Below are positions 1 through 10,613 of a stretch of 64,000 bases of DNA, one piece after another. The stretch covers positions 3,348,001 through 3,412,000 of the forward strand of contig JAUPSS010000001.1 in the NCBI GenBank assembly GCA_040285825.1, written 5' to 3'. The position numbers and the translations under genes were made by a program. How positions within the stretch are numbered: position 1 is the stretch's first letter; each line of letters begins with the position of its first letter. The notes under the pieces are model-generated. The model ran no database searches, was not told the DNA's origin, and saw nothing but the letters and a program-made list of their open reading frames with translations. This DNA is from Eukaryota sp. TZLM1-RC (Eukaryota; Metamonada: BaSk clade).

Positions 1-1654
1 TGACCAGTCTTTCAAGTTCTTCAGTTCTGAACGTATCGACACGTGGCAATGACTTTGAAGGAGCCTTAACCACTGCTTTTTTCGCGGTGTTATTATAATT
101 TAACCCGGCCTCTATAAAAGAAGTCAACAAAAGTACCCTCCTATCCTTAAATAAATCAGCATCTGTGAGCCCAATTGTAAAATTTTGGTGATCTCTATTC
201 TGATCTTCTAATCTAAGGATGAAACTTTCAGTTTTTGACTGTACACGTGTCCTATCTGGACTAACAGTGGGAGCAACTCCCGCAACTAAATCACAAAGTA
301 ATTGTTGTTGTCGTTGATTTTGCAATTTCAAATTTAATCTTTTTTCTTCCAAAGTTTTCAATTTTTGAGAATATAACTTGGACCGATATTCTGCTCTTTG
401 CCTTAATTTTTTATAATTTTCCTTTTTCTCGCTTAACCATTGTTGCTTTTCCTTTCTTTCTTCTTTATTTTTATTAATCTTGAACAATTTTAATTCATGA
501 TTGTGAAATAACAAAATTCCTTTGGTAATAAAATTTGATAAATTGAAAAAATATTGTAGGTTAGATTCCCTGGTGATTAAATCTCTTAAAATTTTGGCAG
601 AAAAATCGTCAAGCTCACGCTCTACTTCATCATGATCTCTCCTCATGGTGGTCAAAATTTTTGCCCAGCCACGCTTCAAACATTCAAATTTTCGACGAAT
701 TTCTTTCTGATCTCTCCTTCTTTCAACTTCAGCAACACACTGTTCAACCAACTTCTTTAATTCTTTAATCAATGAAACTTTTTTATCAAAACAATTCTTT
801 TCAATACCTTTAAGAGCAGAATTAAACCTCTGTCTGACACCTGTATACTCAATAAACGATTCAGCGCAAGACGAGCTCACTGCGAAATATTCAGCCAGTC
901 TGACACATATGATATTTGTCTTAATACCAGAATGTGCCAAAGTTTGGTAAAATTTTAAAGGATCGGCAGACTGAACTTTAGTTTTAGTTGACTCTCCTTG
1001 ACTCTGAGTCAAGAACATGTCGTAATTTGATTGATTATTTGATTGAAACAATTCACTACACTGATTTTGTAAATTATTCAAAATTGACCGAAAATAAGAG
1101 GATACTGAATTATATTTTCTAATTTTTTCATTTTCAATTGTTTCAAAACCTTCAGTTAGTTGTTGTCTTAAAGATTTTGCTAAATATGAATCGAGTTTTG
1201 CCAATTGAGAAAAATCAATATATGGCAAGTTGCAAGTTTCAAAAGAAAATTTCATGATTAAATTACTACAATGTTGAACCAAGTTGCTCGGGTTCAAGTC
1301 CACGCAACCCCAATTTTGTAAATATATTTTCCATGACTCCAAGACCTCCTCACCAGCTTCAGCATTGGATGAAAGAAGTGATGATCTGAAGGTCATGGAC
1401 TTTGGTAACGGGGAAGAAGAGGATTGATATGTAACAAGCGAAGGATGAGTAGATTGTACACTGTTTAGAGCATGGTTATACTGAGTTTGGAGACGATTAT
1501 AACCATTCAGCCAACCACTAGATTCAGTAATGACTTTGCTTTTGGAAGATAGTGTCTTTGAAGCAGTCAGGAGTCGTTGAGTGAGGTCAGCTGTGTCATT
1601 GAGTGTTCGGGAACGAAGATTGTTAAGTCGTTGTAAGGTTTGGTTATTTGACAT
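1..1654 (-). CDS. Coiled-coil protein, CCDC148-like (3' end beyond window)
   Basis: Reading the minus strand from the ATG at 1654 gives an open frame of 551 codons that runs off the window edge with no stop, so the C-terminus is missing. The N-terminal third is Ser/Thr/Asn-rich. From about residue 270 the protein is strongly helical and charged, with a long Lys/Glu/Gln coiled coil around residues 390-460. Near the window edge, a segment beginning GLTDADLFKDRRVLL and followed by EAGLNY resembles the C-terminal motif (a D/R/R core, then an EAGL helix) of CCDC148/CCDC112-type centriolar-ciliary proteins. That match is from memory and moderate. It is divergently arranged with the WD40 gene at 2261, so the 606 bp between them should hold both promoters. 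No intron is needed. Confidence 0.6.
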   Translation of the reverse strand, partial: MSNNQTLQRLNNLRSRTLNDTADLTQRLLTASKTLSSKSKVITESSGWLNGYNRLQTQYNHALNSVQSTHPSLVTYQSSSSPLPKSMTFRSSLLSSNAEAGEEVLESWKIYLQNWGCVDLNPSNLVQHCSNLIMKFSFETCNLPYIDFSQLAKLDSYLAKSLRQQLTEGFETIENEKIRKYNSVSSYFRSILNNLQNQCSELFQSNNQSNYDMFLTQSQGESTKTKVQSADPLKFYQTLAHSGIKTNIICVRLAEYFAVSSSCAESFIEYTGVRQRFNSALKGIEKNCFDKKVSLIKELKKLVEQCVAEVERRRDQKEIRRKFECLKRGWAKILTTMRRDHDEVERELDDFSAKILRDLITRESNLQYFFNLSNFITKGILLFHNHELKLFKINKNKEERKEKQQWLSEKKENYKKLRQRAEYRSKLYSQKLKTLEEKRLNLKLQNQRQQQLLCDLVAGVAPTVSPDRTRVQSKTESFILRLEDQNRDHQNFTIGLTDADLFKDRRVLLLTSFIEAGLNYNNTAKKAVVKAPSKSLPRVDTFRTEELERLV

Positions 1655-2260
1655 TTGCGTCTTGACAAATCAATCTTTTAGATTGCTTACCCACTAAAAT
1701 CTAGCAAAACACTTAAAGGAACAAGACCTAAAGAGACGTATCAACTTCAACCACTAGGTCCAAACAATTCTTCACAGTTGTTATCACAATGGAGACAACA
1801 CGAAAGAACAACAATTTGTCCTACCAATCAGACTTTACTAGGAATCTGTTTGAAATTTCAATTACAGCAATATTGGCTTTAAAAAGGCTCAAGAAATTGA
1901 AAAAATGATACAAAAACAATTATTAAACAAATAAATATTAGTAGTTTGTGCAAATATTTCTGCAGAGTATTGCAGTTTTACACTATTTTGTTAATTGAGC
2001 ATCAATGAAGTCGCATTAGTGATCAATGCAGAGTAAATTAAAATTTGCATAAGCGACAACAGATGGAAAGTACAAAATGACTTGCTCAATATCAGATTCC
2101 TTGATGATCACCACATACGACACCCGATTTAGCTTCCAATAAAGGGTGATTGAAGATAGACTTCCTTTAAAAGAAGAATCATTTGAAATGAATCAAATCA
2201 ATTCAACTTGCTCAACATTCAAGGCCCAACAACACTCCTGCATTTTCCTTTTTTCAGTCG
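1655..2260. other. Intergenic region between divergent genes
   Basis: AT-rich, with no open frame of note on either strand and no recognisable transposon fragment. It must contain the 5' ends of both flanking genes. I could not identify a core promoter motif. Confidence 0.5.
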
Positions 2261-3619
2261 ATGTCCACTGACAGTGACTTAAGTGATCTTGATGACTTTG
2301 TGGATGCCATAGAAGATGACAAACCGGTACCTTATGTACCTACCGGAGAACATGTCAATGTTTCCACTCATCAACGCATGAATGAATGTGACTTTAGTAA
2401 CCTTATTCAACGTCAGATCATAGAAGTCACCCAAAACCCCATTTGGTCACTCAAATTTGGACCAGATCCTCAAAATCCACTTCTCCTGGCATGTGCTGGA
2501 GGTGACAACAACATCCATATCTTCAAGGTCCTTTCATCTGAGCCATGTTTTCACTTCAACCCTTCAGAATACAACTCCAAAGTACTCTCCCCACAACCCA
2601 TACTGGTCCTTCAGGGCCACGCACGCCCTGTCATCTCTCTTTGCTGGCGTCCTGATGGTCTCTTGCTCTCCGCTAGTGCTGATAAAACAGCCCGTCTATG
2701 GTATATACCCCCTGACGATCCTCTCTCCGCACCTCCTCGTCCCACCGCTATTCTAGACCATAAGGAAGTAGTCACATCTGTCATACTACCCAATCTTCCC
2801 CCCACAACAACTACTGAGGGTCAAGTATCATCATTTCCTGATTACGCAATCACTGGTTCTCTTGACCAAAACGTCTATATCTGGAATTGCTCTGATCCCT
2901 CCAAGCCTATCGCCTTTGTTCATTTGAAAGCAATGGTCACTGCGATGGACTGGATTCCCCCACGACGACTTTCTCCTTCGTCTAGTGGGGAAGGGGGTAG
3001 TGGTGGTGGAACTTTGGTCGTTGGGACTCATCACGCTTGGTGCTATGTCTTTGATTTTGTTATAAATCCAAGGGTTTCGCTATCACAAGTTTATTTGTTT
3101 CAAGCAGTCAGTCAACGCGGGTCAAACTCGAAAGGTCATAAAGTGACGTCAATCTGTGTTAGACCAGAAATTAACAGAATGCTCATTTCTACGAATGATT
3201 CGCGAATCCGAAGCTTTGTGTTTTCTACGTGCAAGAAATCAATCAAATATATTGGCCATGTTTCTAAAAATAGCCATATGGGAGCAAGTTTCAGTCCAAA
3301 TTGCAAGTACGTGCTCTGTGGATCTGAAAACAAAAAAGTATTTATATGGCCGATTGAATCTAATTACGTCCCAGCAATTAATCCAAAACTAAATATTTTT
3401 AACAAAAACACACACAACAAATCATATGAATTAATTCACCTTGCTGATTCTGTCACTTCAGCTGTTTTCGCTCCTAGCAGTATAGGCCACATAGTCCCCC
3501 CGGATTATGAAGTTGGCTCAGGTAACGAAAACAGATTCATAATAGTAGCAACAGAGGATGGTTTTCTGTTTGTTTTTGAGAATTTGGCTCAACCACGAGA
3601 TTTTCAAAGTCCCCAATAA
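2261..3619 (+). CDS. WDR44-type WD40-repeat protein (Rab11-effector family)
   Basis: The 452-aa intronless product starts at ATG 2261 with an acidic N-terminus (SDSDLSDLDDFVDAIEDD), followed by a seven-bladed WD40 propeller. Recognisable family signatures, in order, are the first blade ending in GGDNNIHIFKV, a blade reading LLSASADKTARLWY, ITGSLDQNVYIWN, a MVTAMDWIPP turn, LISTNDSRIRSF, and a final blade ASFSPNCKYVLCGSENKKVFIW. The NDSRIR and SEN..VFIW blocks and the order of blades match the WDR44/rabphilin-11 family, which binds Rab11-GTP on recycling endosomes. The protein is much shorter than animal WDR44 because it lacks the long N-terminal Rab11-binding and proline-rich region. Rab11 binding here is therefore inference, while membership of the propeller family is well supported. 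Confidence 0.8.
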   Translation: MSTDSDLSDLDDFVDAIEDDKPVPYVPTGEHVNVSTHQRMNECDFSNLIQRQIIEVTQNPIWSLKFGPDPQNPLLLACAGGDNNIHIFKVLSSEPCFHFNPSEYNSKVLSPQPILVLQGHARPVISLCWRPDGLLLSASADKTARLWYIPPDDPLSAPPRPTAILDHKEVVTSVILPNLPPTTTTEGQVSSFPDYAITGSLDQNVYIWNCSDPSKPIAFVHLKAMVTAMDWIPPRRLSPSSSGEGGSGGGTLVVGTHHAWCYVFDFVINPRVSLSQVYLFQAVSQRGSNSKGHKVTSICVRPEINRMLISTNDSRIRSFVFSTCKKSIKYIGHVSKNSHMGASFSPNCKYVLCGSENKKVFIWPIESNYVPAINPKLNIFNKNTHNKSYELIHLADSVTSAVFAPSSIGHIVPPDYEVGSGNENRFIIVATEDGFLFVFENLAQPRDFQSPQ

Positions 3620-3845
3620 ACCTGTATTATGAAGTTTTTTATTTATATTTTAGTATATACTATTTTAGTATATTCAGGAGTGTTGACTTTACCAAAATCA
3701 AATATTTTTATACTTTTTTAGTTGTTGTTTACTAGTGGATCTTCATTTCAAGATGGCTATTCATCTATCATTTCCGTCGTTGTTTGCAATAGAAATTCGT
3801 TTTTTCAACAAAAGCATTGATAATTTGACACATGATCATTCAAGT

Positions 3846-4041
3846 TCCAAAAAGTTTTTCAAAAGTTTTTTTAGGTGTTGTTATCTTCTGCTTTGATTTC
3901 TCTTGGTCACTCTTATGAAAGAAAAACTTCCAGCCAATTCTTTATGGCTGATTTGGGATATGAAGATTTAGTACTTTAATTTTGTTGTTCAGTTTCTTGT
4001 TGGAATAAATTCAATTGTAAGAAAGTTCCAAAAATAATAAA
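3846..4041 (+). mobile_element. L-E family LINE, extreme 3' fragment
   Basis: The plus strand encodes the last ~34 residues of a LINE protein (ALISLGHSYERKTSSQFFM...DLGYEDL, stop TAA at 3977) and then a 3' tail ending in AATAATAAA. The same C-terminus (YERKTSSQFFLADLGYEDMEF) occurs at 60339-60480. Position and spacing match the C-termini of L-A (SLGS.Y.RVASNVFVLGEMDFLDVDL) and L-C (GVEYERNAVSRFSN..CLEDIEF), so this is a fifth related family seen only as short 3' ends. The rest of 3620-4296 shows nothing I can support. Confidence 0.65.
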
Positions 4042-4296
4042 GTTCATGAAAATACCCTTGTGGATAGAGAGTGAAACGAAAACTAAGGCAACATATATCA
4101 AAATTTACTGCAATATCAAATAATAATTTTACAAATGTTCATCAACAATAATTTTCGTTAATTCTGAAAATCAACTTACTTCAGTTGTGACTATTCCTAC
4201 CAGTCAAAATGATCTGGTACTCTGTGTTGTTCAATAATCATTTGACTATCAATAAGAAATTAAATAACAATCAACACAATTTATTATTCACAAAAA

Positions 4297-4732
4297 TCAA
4301 CTCGCCATCGGCTGTCCTATTCCATCAGACGTAACTGCACAAATCTCAACAATGACCCAGATGAAGACGGCCACAAGGGGGACGACTAACCATCCAATGA
4401 AAATAGTGATCAATAACTGAGCAACACCGGCTCCTACACGACCAACATAAAAGTTATGTACACCTAGGAGACCAAAGAAAAGGGCTAAGATAATGTATAC
4501 AATACGAGACTTGGGTGGGGTTTGGTATTGTTGGTAGGGTTGATGACTGTGGACAATTGTACTGAGATAATGATAAACACAGTGTAACATACACGGGAGC
4601 TGAAGGAGTAACAAAAACTGGGGCCGGATCGTGACCTTGTGGTGCTGAACCATAGGATTGCTGTGGGTGAGATGATTGGGGAGGAGGTCCCTGTTCATTG
4701 GGATTGGGATATAACAAAGGCTGTTGTTCCAT
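4297..4732 (-). CDS. TM2-domain membrane protein, two exons
   Basis: Exon 1 is 4732-4593 and exon 2 is 4546-4297, giving 129 aa. The N-terminal ~60 residues are Pro/Gln/Ser-rich (MEQQPLLYPNPNEQGPPPQ...) and presumably cytosolic. They lead into a TM2 domain: a KSR basic edge, first helix IVYIILALFFGLLGVHNFYVG, linker RVGAG, and second helix VAQLLITIFIGWLVVPLVAVFIWVIVEI. LFFGLLGVHNFYVGR is the diagnostic TM2 motif. Neither unspliced frame gives a complete protein: the frame with the ATG loses the TM2 domain, and the TM2 frame has no ATG. Splicing at a phase-2 intron joins them as ...SAPV|HQPYQQYQ.... Start and stop (TGA) are clear after splicing. Confidence 0.82.
4547..4592 (-). other. 46-nt spliceosomal-type intron in the TM2 gene
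   Basis: On the minus strand the donor is GTATGTTACAC and the acceptor TTGTCCACAG. Removing 46 nt restores one frame through the TM2 domain (exon lengths 140 and 250 nt, sum divisible by three). The donor matches that of the 29-nt intron at 11349-11377. Confidence 0.8.
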
Positions 4733-4845
4733 TGATAAATCGTTGAAAGATGTTGTTCCTGAAAAACACTTTTGTTCAACTGAGAAAACAGATATTTTTT
4801 GTTTTCTACGTAAATTTTTTTTTTGTTTCATTTTATTTATTTTTA

Positions 4846-6112
4846 AAACTGGAATAATTATTGAGATAAAAAAACCATCTAGAATTCAATATCCTCCAAA
4901 CAAGCTTCACTATTACTAAACCTACTCACAGCATTACGTTCATATTCTACACCAATAGCTAAAAGTGTCTTTGAAATCATTGTTGGAATAGACTTGAAAA
5001 TGCAAAAAACAATTCTATTTAACCAGAAAGTGGAATTCATTGTTTTACTAGACCTATTTAGTAACATTTTTTTGAAATTTTCAAAAAAGTGCAACCCTGA
5101 AGATCCAATATTGCCAAAAAGAGAAATTGCAAACGGCACAAACTGATATTTCACATGTTCCACTCTACCTAACTGTGCCAAAGGTTCTTCATATTTTTTA
5201 TCTTCTTTTTTTCGGCGTTAGATATCGGCGAGTCAGCGGAATACACTAAACGAGCAGCAGAATTTTTGCAAACATCCACTGAAACAACGTCTACAACATT
5301 GAGAACACCATCGATCCCTGGAGCTACTAAATCTGCCATTCTTTTACCAAAGGAATTATCCGTTTGATCTGAAGACAGCTTACGTACTAGTGGCTCAATA
5401 ATTGCCTCTATATTGAAACTTTTGCACATGGCATATAATTGATCACGAACTGAGTCATGAACAATTGAGCGACAAGTTATAAAATACTTACAGTTTAAAA
5501 TATGGGAAAGCGTAACAACACTCTTGCAGCGACAAATTAAATCATTTGGTAATGAACAAGGCCATAGAAAACATCTCATTCTCATTGCAGTGGTCCATTG
5601 GTGATCATTAAGTAAAAGGCCATAAATGTTGGGAATTTGGGAGATTAGGCAACTTGAGCAACTGTCTTCAAGATCAATCAAAAAGTTTGCAAAAACGGGA
5701 TTTTTTTCCTTAGCCAAGCTAAGACGTACAATATAATCCAAGTTTTCTAAAACTTTCAAGATTTTTTTCTGCAATTTTGCAAAAGTCAGTGGTAAGGAGA
5801 GCAAGCTTCTTGAAGGAAGTTCCACAATATCAGAGGGGAAACATTTAGCCCAAATATTGGGCGAAAGAGTTTCAATTTCCTGTTGCAAAGAAATAAGATA
5901 AGAGCTGCCACAATTTTCAATGAGATGAATTTTTTCAGGAAAACGATTCACAAATTCATAAATAAAATTCTTTCCACCTCCAATAAAGGCAGCTTTACAA
6001 AGGTAGCTTGATTTATGAAAATCAACACCACCAAAATTTGTACCACAAAAAATGTGGCTTCGTAACTGAGATGCATCAATTTCCAATAATTTTGCTAAAA
6101 AATTGGTTCTTT
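4846..6112 (-). mobile_element. L-C family LINE, 5'-truncated copy
   Basis: The minus strand encodes the second half of an L-C protein. It contains the post-RT region (LRSHIFCGTNFGGVDFHKSSYL), the zinc motif C-R-C...LSHILNC with RSIVHDSVRD, and a degraded endonuclease block ending in the C-terminus SNSEACLEDIEF. A one-base loss in a T-run near 5190 splits the frame compared with the copy at 50209-50577. The 3' end is a T-rich tail at 4846-4880, identical in design to 50172-50210. The 5' truncation at 6112 abuts an L-B fragment. This copy is uninterrupted at 5317-5325, the site where the sister copy carries an LTR element. Confidence 0.85.
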
Positions 6113-6425
6113 GTTCATTACAAAATTCTTACCACTTGAACGACAAAAATTACCAAAACCTTTAGAAAATTCAAACCACACTGACCAATGTTACCAAAAA
6201 TCGAGAAGGCAAAAGGAACAAACTAAAACTTCGAGTAAAGGTTCTTATTTAAATCATTCAATAACTCACCATATTTGTCTCGTTTACGAACCTCAGCCTT
6301 GTTCAAGTGGCCATTAGAACTAAGATATCATCACGATAAATTGAAGCAAAGGGATCAACAGTAGTAAAATCAACAACAACTTGAGAGGAATCCACAAAGG
6401 GAGCAATTAAATCACCACGACGCGA
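6113..6425 (-). mobile_element. L-B family LINE, 3' fragment
   Basis: This matches the L-B copy at about 32170-32480 on the same strand (KNFAENLWKNRI-like, NIGQ...FINDFGN and the GDLIAPFVDSSQVVVDFTTVDP block), with several frame breaks. It is truncated at both ends. From 6426 to 6524 nothing is recognisable. Confidence 0.7.
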
Positions 6426-6524
6426 ATCAAACAAATAAATCAATTTTGTCAATTTTTTTCTAAAATCAAATGTTTCAGTTTCATTTCCAAAGACATTAAG
6501 TCATCAATGAACCACCGCTAAAAC

Positions 6525-7130
6525 TATGAGATGTTTCCTATGGCCTTGTTCGTTACCAAATGGTTTAATTTGTCGCTGCAAGAGTGTGGTTACGCTTTCC
6601 CATATTTAAAGTGCAAATATTTCATAACTTGTCGCTCAATTGTTCATGACTCTATTCGTCATCAATTATATACCATATGCAAAAGTTTCAATATAGAAGC
6701 ATTTATTGAACCTTTAGTTTGTATGCTATCTCCAGATCAAACTGATGATTCTTTTGGAAAGTGAAGAACAGATTTAGTAGCTCCAGGGATAGATGGTGTT
6801 CTCAACGTTGTGGATGTTTTGGATGTCTGCAAAAATTCTGCTGCTGCACAAATTCGTTTGGTGTACTCCGCTGATTCACCGCTGTCTAACGCCGAAAAAA
6901 AGAAAATGAAAAATATAAAGAGCCATTGGTACAATTCGGTAGTGTCGAACATGTGAAATATCAGTTCGTGCCGTTTGTAATTGCTCTTTTTGGCAATATT
7001 AGACCTTCAGGGTTACACTTTTTTGAAAACTTAATAAGTTTTACTGAATAGATCTCATAAAAAATGAATTCCACTTTCTGGTTATTATTTTGATCAAGTG
7101 TCCAGGTTCAATAAATATCACTTTCTGGTT
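6525..7130 (+). mobile_element. L-C family LINE, internal/3' fragment
   Basis: The plus strand encodes RCFLWPCSLPN..., the zinc motif region CKYFITCRSIVHDSIRHQLY, then LVAPGIDGVLNVVDV and NAEKKK, with stops and small indels relative to the copies at 5169 and 57782. A 35-bp insertion with a 12-bp duplication lies near the end (see 7072-7130). The copy stops where an L-A copy in the opposite orientation begins. Confidence 0.8.
7072..7130 (+). repeat. 35-bp L-D 3'-tail insertion with 12-bp target-site duplication
   Basis: CACTTTCTGGTT occurs at 7072-7083 and again at 7119-7130. Between them, 7084-7118 contains ATCAAGTGT..CAGGTTCAATAAATAT, which matches the terminal tail of L-D copies (for example 29849-29873 and the reverse complement of 33361-33400). 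The target is the L-C coding sequence, where the motif occurs once in other copies. Confidence 0.75.
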
Positions 7131-8045
7131 GATTGTTTTTATCAATTTTATTAAAAATCTATAAATCAACATCTAAATAATCCATCTCTCCCAAAACAAA
7201 AACACTAGATGCAACTCTCTTATAGTGAGATCCAAGAGAAAGCAAAGCATCAGAAACCATCTTCAACATCCCCTTAAAAATAGAAAACATAATTCTATTT
7301 TGCCAAAACAATCTGTTGAAATTTCTGTTAGTTCTTCCTTTTACAATCATTTCAAAATCTGCCAACAAACGTATAGCCGTTGGAGCAAGTGAACCAAAAA
7401 GAGAAAATACAAACAAATACAAATTGTATTTTACATGCTGTTGACTGGACAATTTGGACGAATGTTCATTGTATTTTTTGATTTTGATATTTTCAGCATT
7501 CGAAAGAGGATTGTGAATTTCAGAATTAACAAGCCTTTCATTTGAAGCATTACAAGGACGAACAGACATTACATCCAATAAAATGAAGGTTCCATCCAAT
7601 CCAGGCAATATGACATCACCTCTATTGTTCCTATGAAAATCATCTTCAGCATCAAACAGATTTGTAAACAGAGGATCGATCCAGAAAAGATTCAAATCTA
7701 TAAGACTTACACATACAATTTGATTGGTGTCTTACAACATCGTGAACCTTGCTTCTAAAAGTAATAAAATGTTTACAATTTAACAAATGAGTAACTGTAA
7801 TTTTTCGAGAACATTTACAAATTAAATTATGAGGTAAATTATCAGGCCAGATAAAGGAACGAAATCTCATATTGAATGTCCAGGCAGAATCAGTTAAGAG
7901 AGTACCATAAACTTGAGGAATTGTTGTTACTGGGGCAGAAGAAGTACTATCACACATATCTTGTAAAAGATTTGCAAAAGCGGGATTTTTTCTTGGCCAA
8001 GTCTAACATCAAAATCCAAGCTTTCAAAAATCTTTGACAATCTGG
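7131..8045 (-). mobile_element. L-A family LINE, 5'-truncated copy
   Basis: The minus strand encodes, from 8045 down, the segment FANLLQDMCDSTSSA, zinc motif C-K-C...VTHLLNC with RSKVHDVVRH, and the endonuclease block NNRGDVILPGLDGTFILLDVMSV, ending LGEMDYLDVDL (stop near 7159). It is close to the copy at 24990-27100. Frame shifts occur near 7660 and 7990. The 3' tail is AT-rich. It lies head-to-head with the plus-strand L-A copy starting at about 8075, which belongs to a different subfamily. Confidence 0.85.
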
Positions 8046-8074
8046 TTAAATAGAATTGTGTTTTGCATTTATTT

Positions 8075-10460
8075 GTCAATTTTGGTCTACTAATCCAATA
8101 ATTGCCTCAGAAGTTCTTGCTGCAATTAAAAAATTACCAAAAGGTAAAGCTGCTGGACCATCGGGAATTTCGTTTGATATTTTAAAAACCGCTTGTGTTA
8201 AAACACCCGAAATTGCAGATGATTTAGCATTATATTTCCAACAATTGGTCTCTTTAAAAGTCGTTCCTTCACATGAGCTTACTGCTGCACGACTTATTGC
8301 TTTAGTTAAACCTGGAAATGAATCTAAACCCTTTAGAATTCGTCCCATTGCTGTTGGTGAATCTCTCTCTCGTTTGTTTGCCTCAATTATTTTCAACAGA
8401 ATTGTGAAAAAAGCTGGAAAATTTTTGTCACCTTTGCAATTTGGTATTCAAACGATTGATGGAGCTTCAGTTGCTGCTCTTACATCTGATTTGTTCTTTA
8501 ACTCCAAAGGAAACAATTTTATTTTCAATTTAGATTTTAGCAATGCTTTTAATAGTGTAAAAAGAAAAGCAATGTACGACGTAATTCAAAAACATTTTCC
8601 TGAACTATCAAGCTATTTCTATTTGTTTTATGGTAAACCAAGTGAATTAGTTTATGATGTTTTTTCTCTCAAGTCTTCATCAGGTGTAAAACAAGGAGAT
8701 CCTTTGGGCCCATTATTATTTTGCTTAGCAATCCAAGAATCTTTGATTGCTATTAATGAAAAATACCCTTCTCTCAAAATTGTGGGTTATATGGATGACA
8801 TCTCCCTTATCGGTCCATTTGATGTTGTTCAAAAAGCTTCAAATGAAATTGCTGAACAATATGAAATTATTGGCCTTCACTTGAATCCCAAAAAATGTTT
8901 ATTAATTGGTAATAATTTCAAAGAGTTCAAAATTAATAATTGTAAAATTCCCTTTACAAATTATTCACAAGAAGCTTTTCGTTTTCTAGGATGTTGGTTA
9001 AAAAATGTTGATGAAATAACTAGAAATCTTAACGAAATTGGTGCTAAACTTGGCACTGAACTTCAATTAATTTCTGAATTAGAAATAGAAAAACAAAAAA
9101 GTTTTTTATCTTAAAAATTTGTTACTCCGGAAAAATTACTCACTTATTGAGGTCGACAGCACCTTCATTGTCTATTGATTTCTGCCGATCATTTAATCAA
9201 CTCCGTGCAACTTTCCTTGCTTCCTTATTAGAAGTGAACCCTGAGCTTATTCGAGCCCACTTGTTCTCTTCTTGACAATTTGGTGGTGTTGGCTTTACCA
9301 AATCCTCGATTCTTTGTCAAGCAGCTTTTGTTGGTGGTGGAAGAAATTTTATTTTTGAATTTCTTAATCGTTTCCCTGAAGATATTCATTTGCTTAATCC
9401 ATCATTTTGAAAATATTTGTATGACCTTGATGTTGCTATTAATAAAATTGCACCAGAAATTTGGTGTCAATGCTTTCCCGACTCAGTTCAAGAGATTACT
9501 CCACGAAATTTAGTTAATTTAAGGTATTGTGTGAAGAAGCTTCAACAAAAACTGACAGTAATATTTGAAGGCTTGGATTATGAAGTACGTCCTGGCATGG
9601 CCAAGAAAAAAAATCCCGCTTTTGCAAATTTGTTACTGGATGTTTGTGATAGTTCTGCCTCTTGTTTGATTAATCAAGTACCAAGAGTTTATGGTTTGTT
9701 TCTCAATGACCCTTGCTTTTTGTTATCTATGCGTCTTCGATCTTTTATTTGGCCTGATAATCTTCCTCATGGATTAATTTGTAAATGTGGAAAGTCTGTC
9801 ACTCCAACCCATTTATTTAATTGTAATCGATTTATTACTTTTAGATCAAAAGTGCATGATGCAGTTCGTGATCAGCTCTATTGTATGTTTAAGTCCTACT
9901 GGATTGAATCTTTATTAGAACCTTTGCTTTCCAATCTGGCTGAAGAATCTGACAAAAATTCTTTTGGTAACAGCCGCGGTGATGCGCTAGTTCCCGGACT
10001 TGATGGATCAATGATTATTATTGATGTCAGATCTACTGATGTATCAAACAGCTCAAATGAAAAACTGGCACAATCTTATAATTCACCTTTACGTAGAGCT
10101 GAAGAAGCGAAAATTATCAAGTACACAGAAAAAATCAATAATCTGAATTCCAACTCACATACTCAATACCTTCTTTGTCCTTTTGTTTTTTCTTTATTTG
10201 GAACCTTGGGTAAAACTGTTTTATCATTTCTAGATGATTTCTCTACTATTGTCAAAATAGAACTGGAAGAATATTTGACCGAACCTTTTGGCAAAATAGA
10301 ATTGTATTTTCCATTTTTAAAGGGATGCATAGCCTTATTTCTAGCTCGTTGTTATCACTAGGAAGATATTATGAAGAAAAGGTTGAAGGTAAATTTTCAA
10401 TGGTAGATGTGGAGTTTGAGGAAATAGATTTTTAGTTTTTAACATTTTTGTTTAAATAAA
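8075..10460 (+). mobile_element. L-A family LINE, RT-to-endonuclease copy, broken
   Basis: The plus-strand frame at 8056-9114 holds a nearly complete reverse transcriptase: KGKAAGPSGISFDILK, a VKPG..S.RPIAVGE block, LDFSNAFNSVKR, SSSGVKQGDPLGPLLFCLA, catalytic VGYMDDISLIG, then ..FRFLGCWL. After a stop and frame changes at about 9111-9416 it continues at 9417-10361 through the zinc motif (CKCGKSVTPTHLFNC, FRSKVHDAVRD), the endonuclease-like block SRGDALVPGLDGSMIIIDVRST and a C-terminal thumb-like segment. It lacks the N-terminal zinc region seen in the copy at 37101-39030, so it is 5'-truncated. At least three stops or frameshifts make it non-coding now. Confidence 0.88.
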
Positions 10461-10483
10461 TAAAAAGTCACTTAAAAAAAAGT

Positions 10484-10613
10484 TTTGCATTTTCAAGTCT
10501 ATTCCAACAATCATTTCTAAAGCTCTTTTAGCTATTGGTGTAGAATATGAACGAAATGCTGAGAGTAGGTTCAATAATAGTGACGCTTGTTTGGAGGATA
10601 TTGAATATTAGAC
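10484..10613 (+). mobile_element. L-C family LINE, 130-bp 3' fragment
   Basis: Directly after the A-rich end of the preceding L-A copy, the plus strand encodes the last ~40 residues of L-C (SIPTIISKALLAIGVEYERNA...SDACLEDIEY, stop TAG). It is another strongly 5'-truncated copy. No convincing duplication is visible. Confidence 0.75.

Noticed and set aside
2457-3034. Overlapping ORFs on both strands inside the WDR44-like gene.
   Set aside because: They have no domains and are shadows of the WD40 reading frame. The same holds for antisense frames in the CFAP43/44-like, coiled-coil and gypsy pol genes.
7131-10460. Head-to-head L-A halves looked like a twin-priming 5' inversion.
   Set aside because: The minus-strand part is closest to the copy at 24990-27100 and the plus-strand part to the copy at 37101-39030. 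Their coding ranges overlap, so they are separate insertions.
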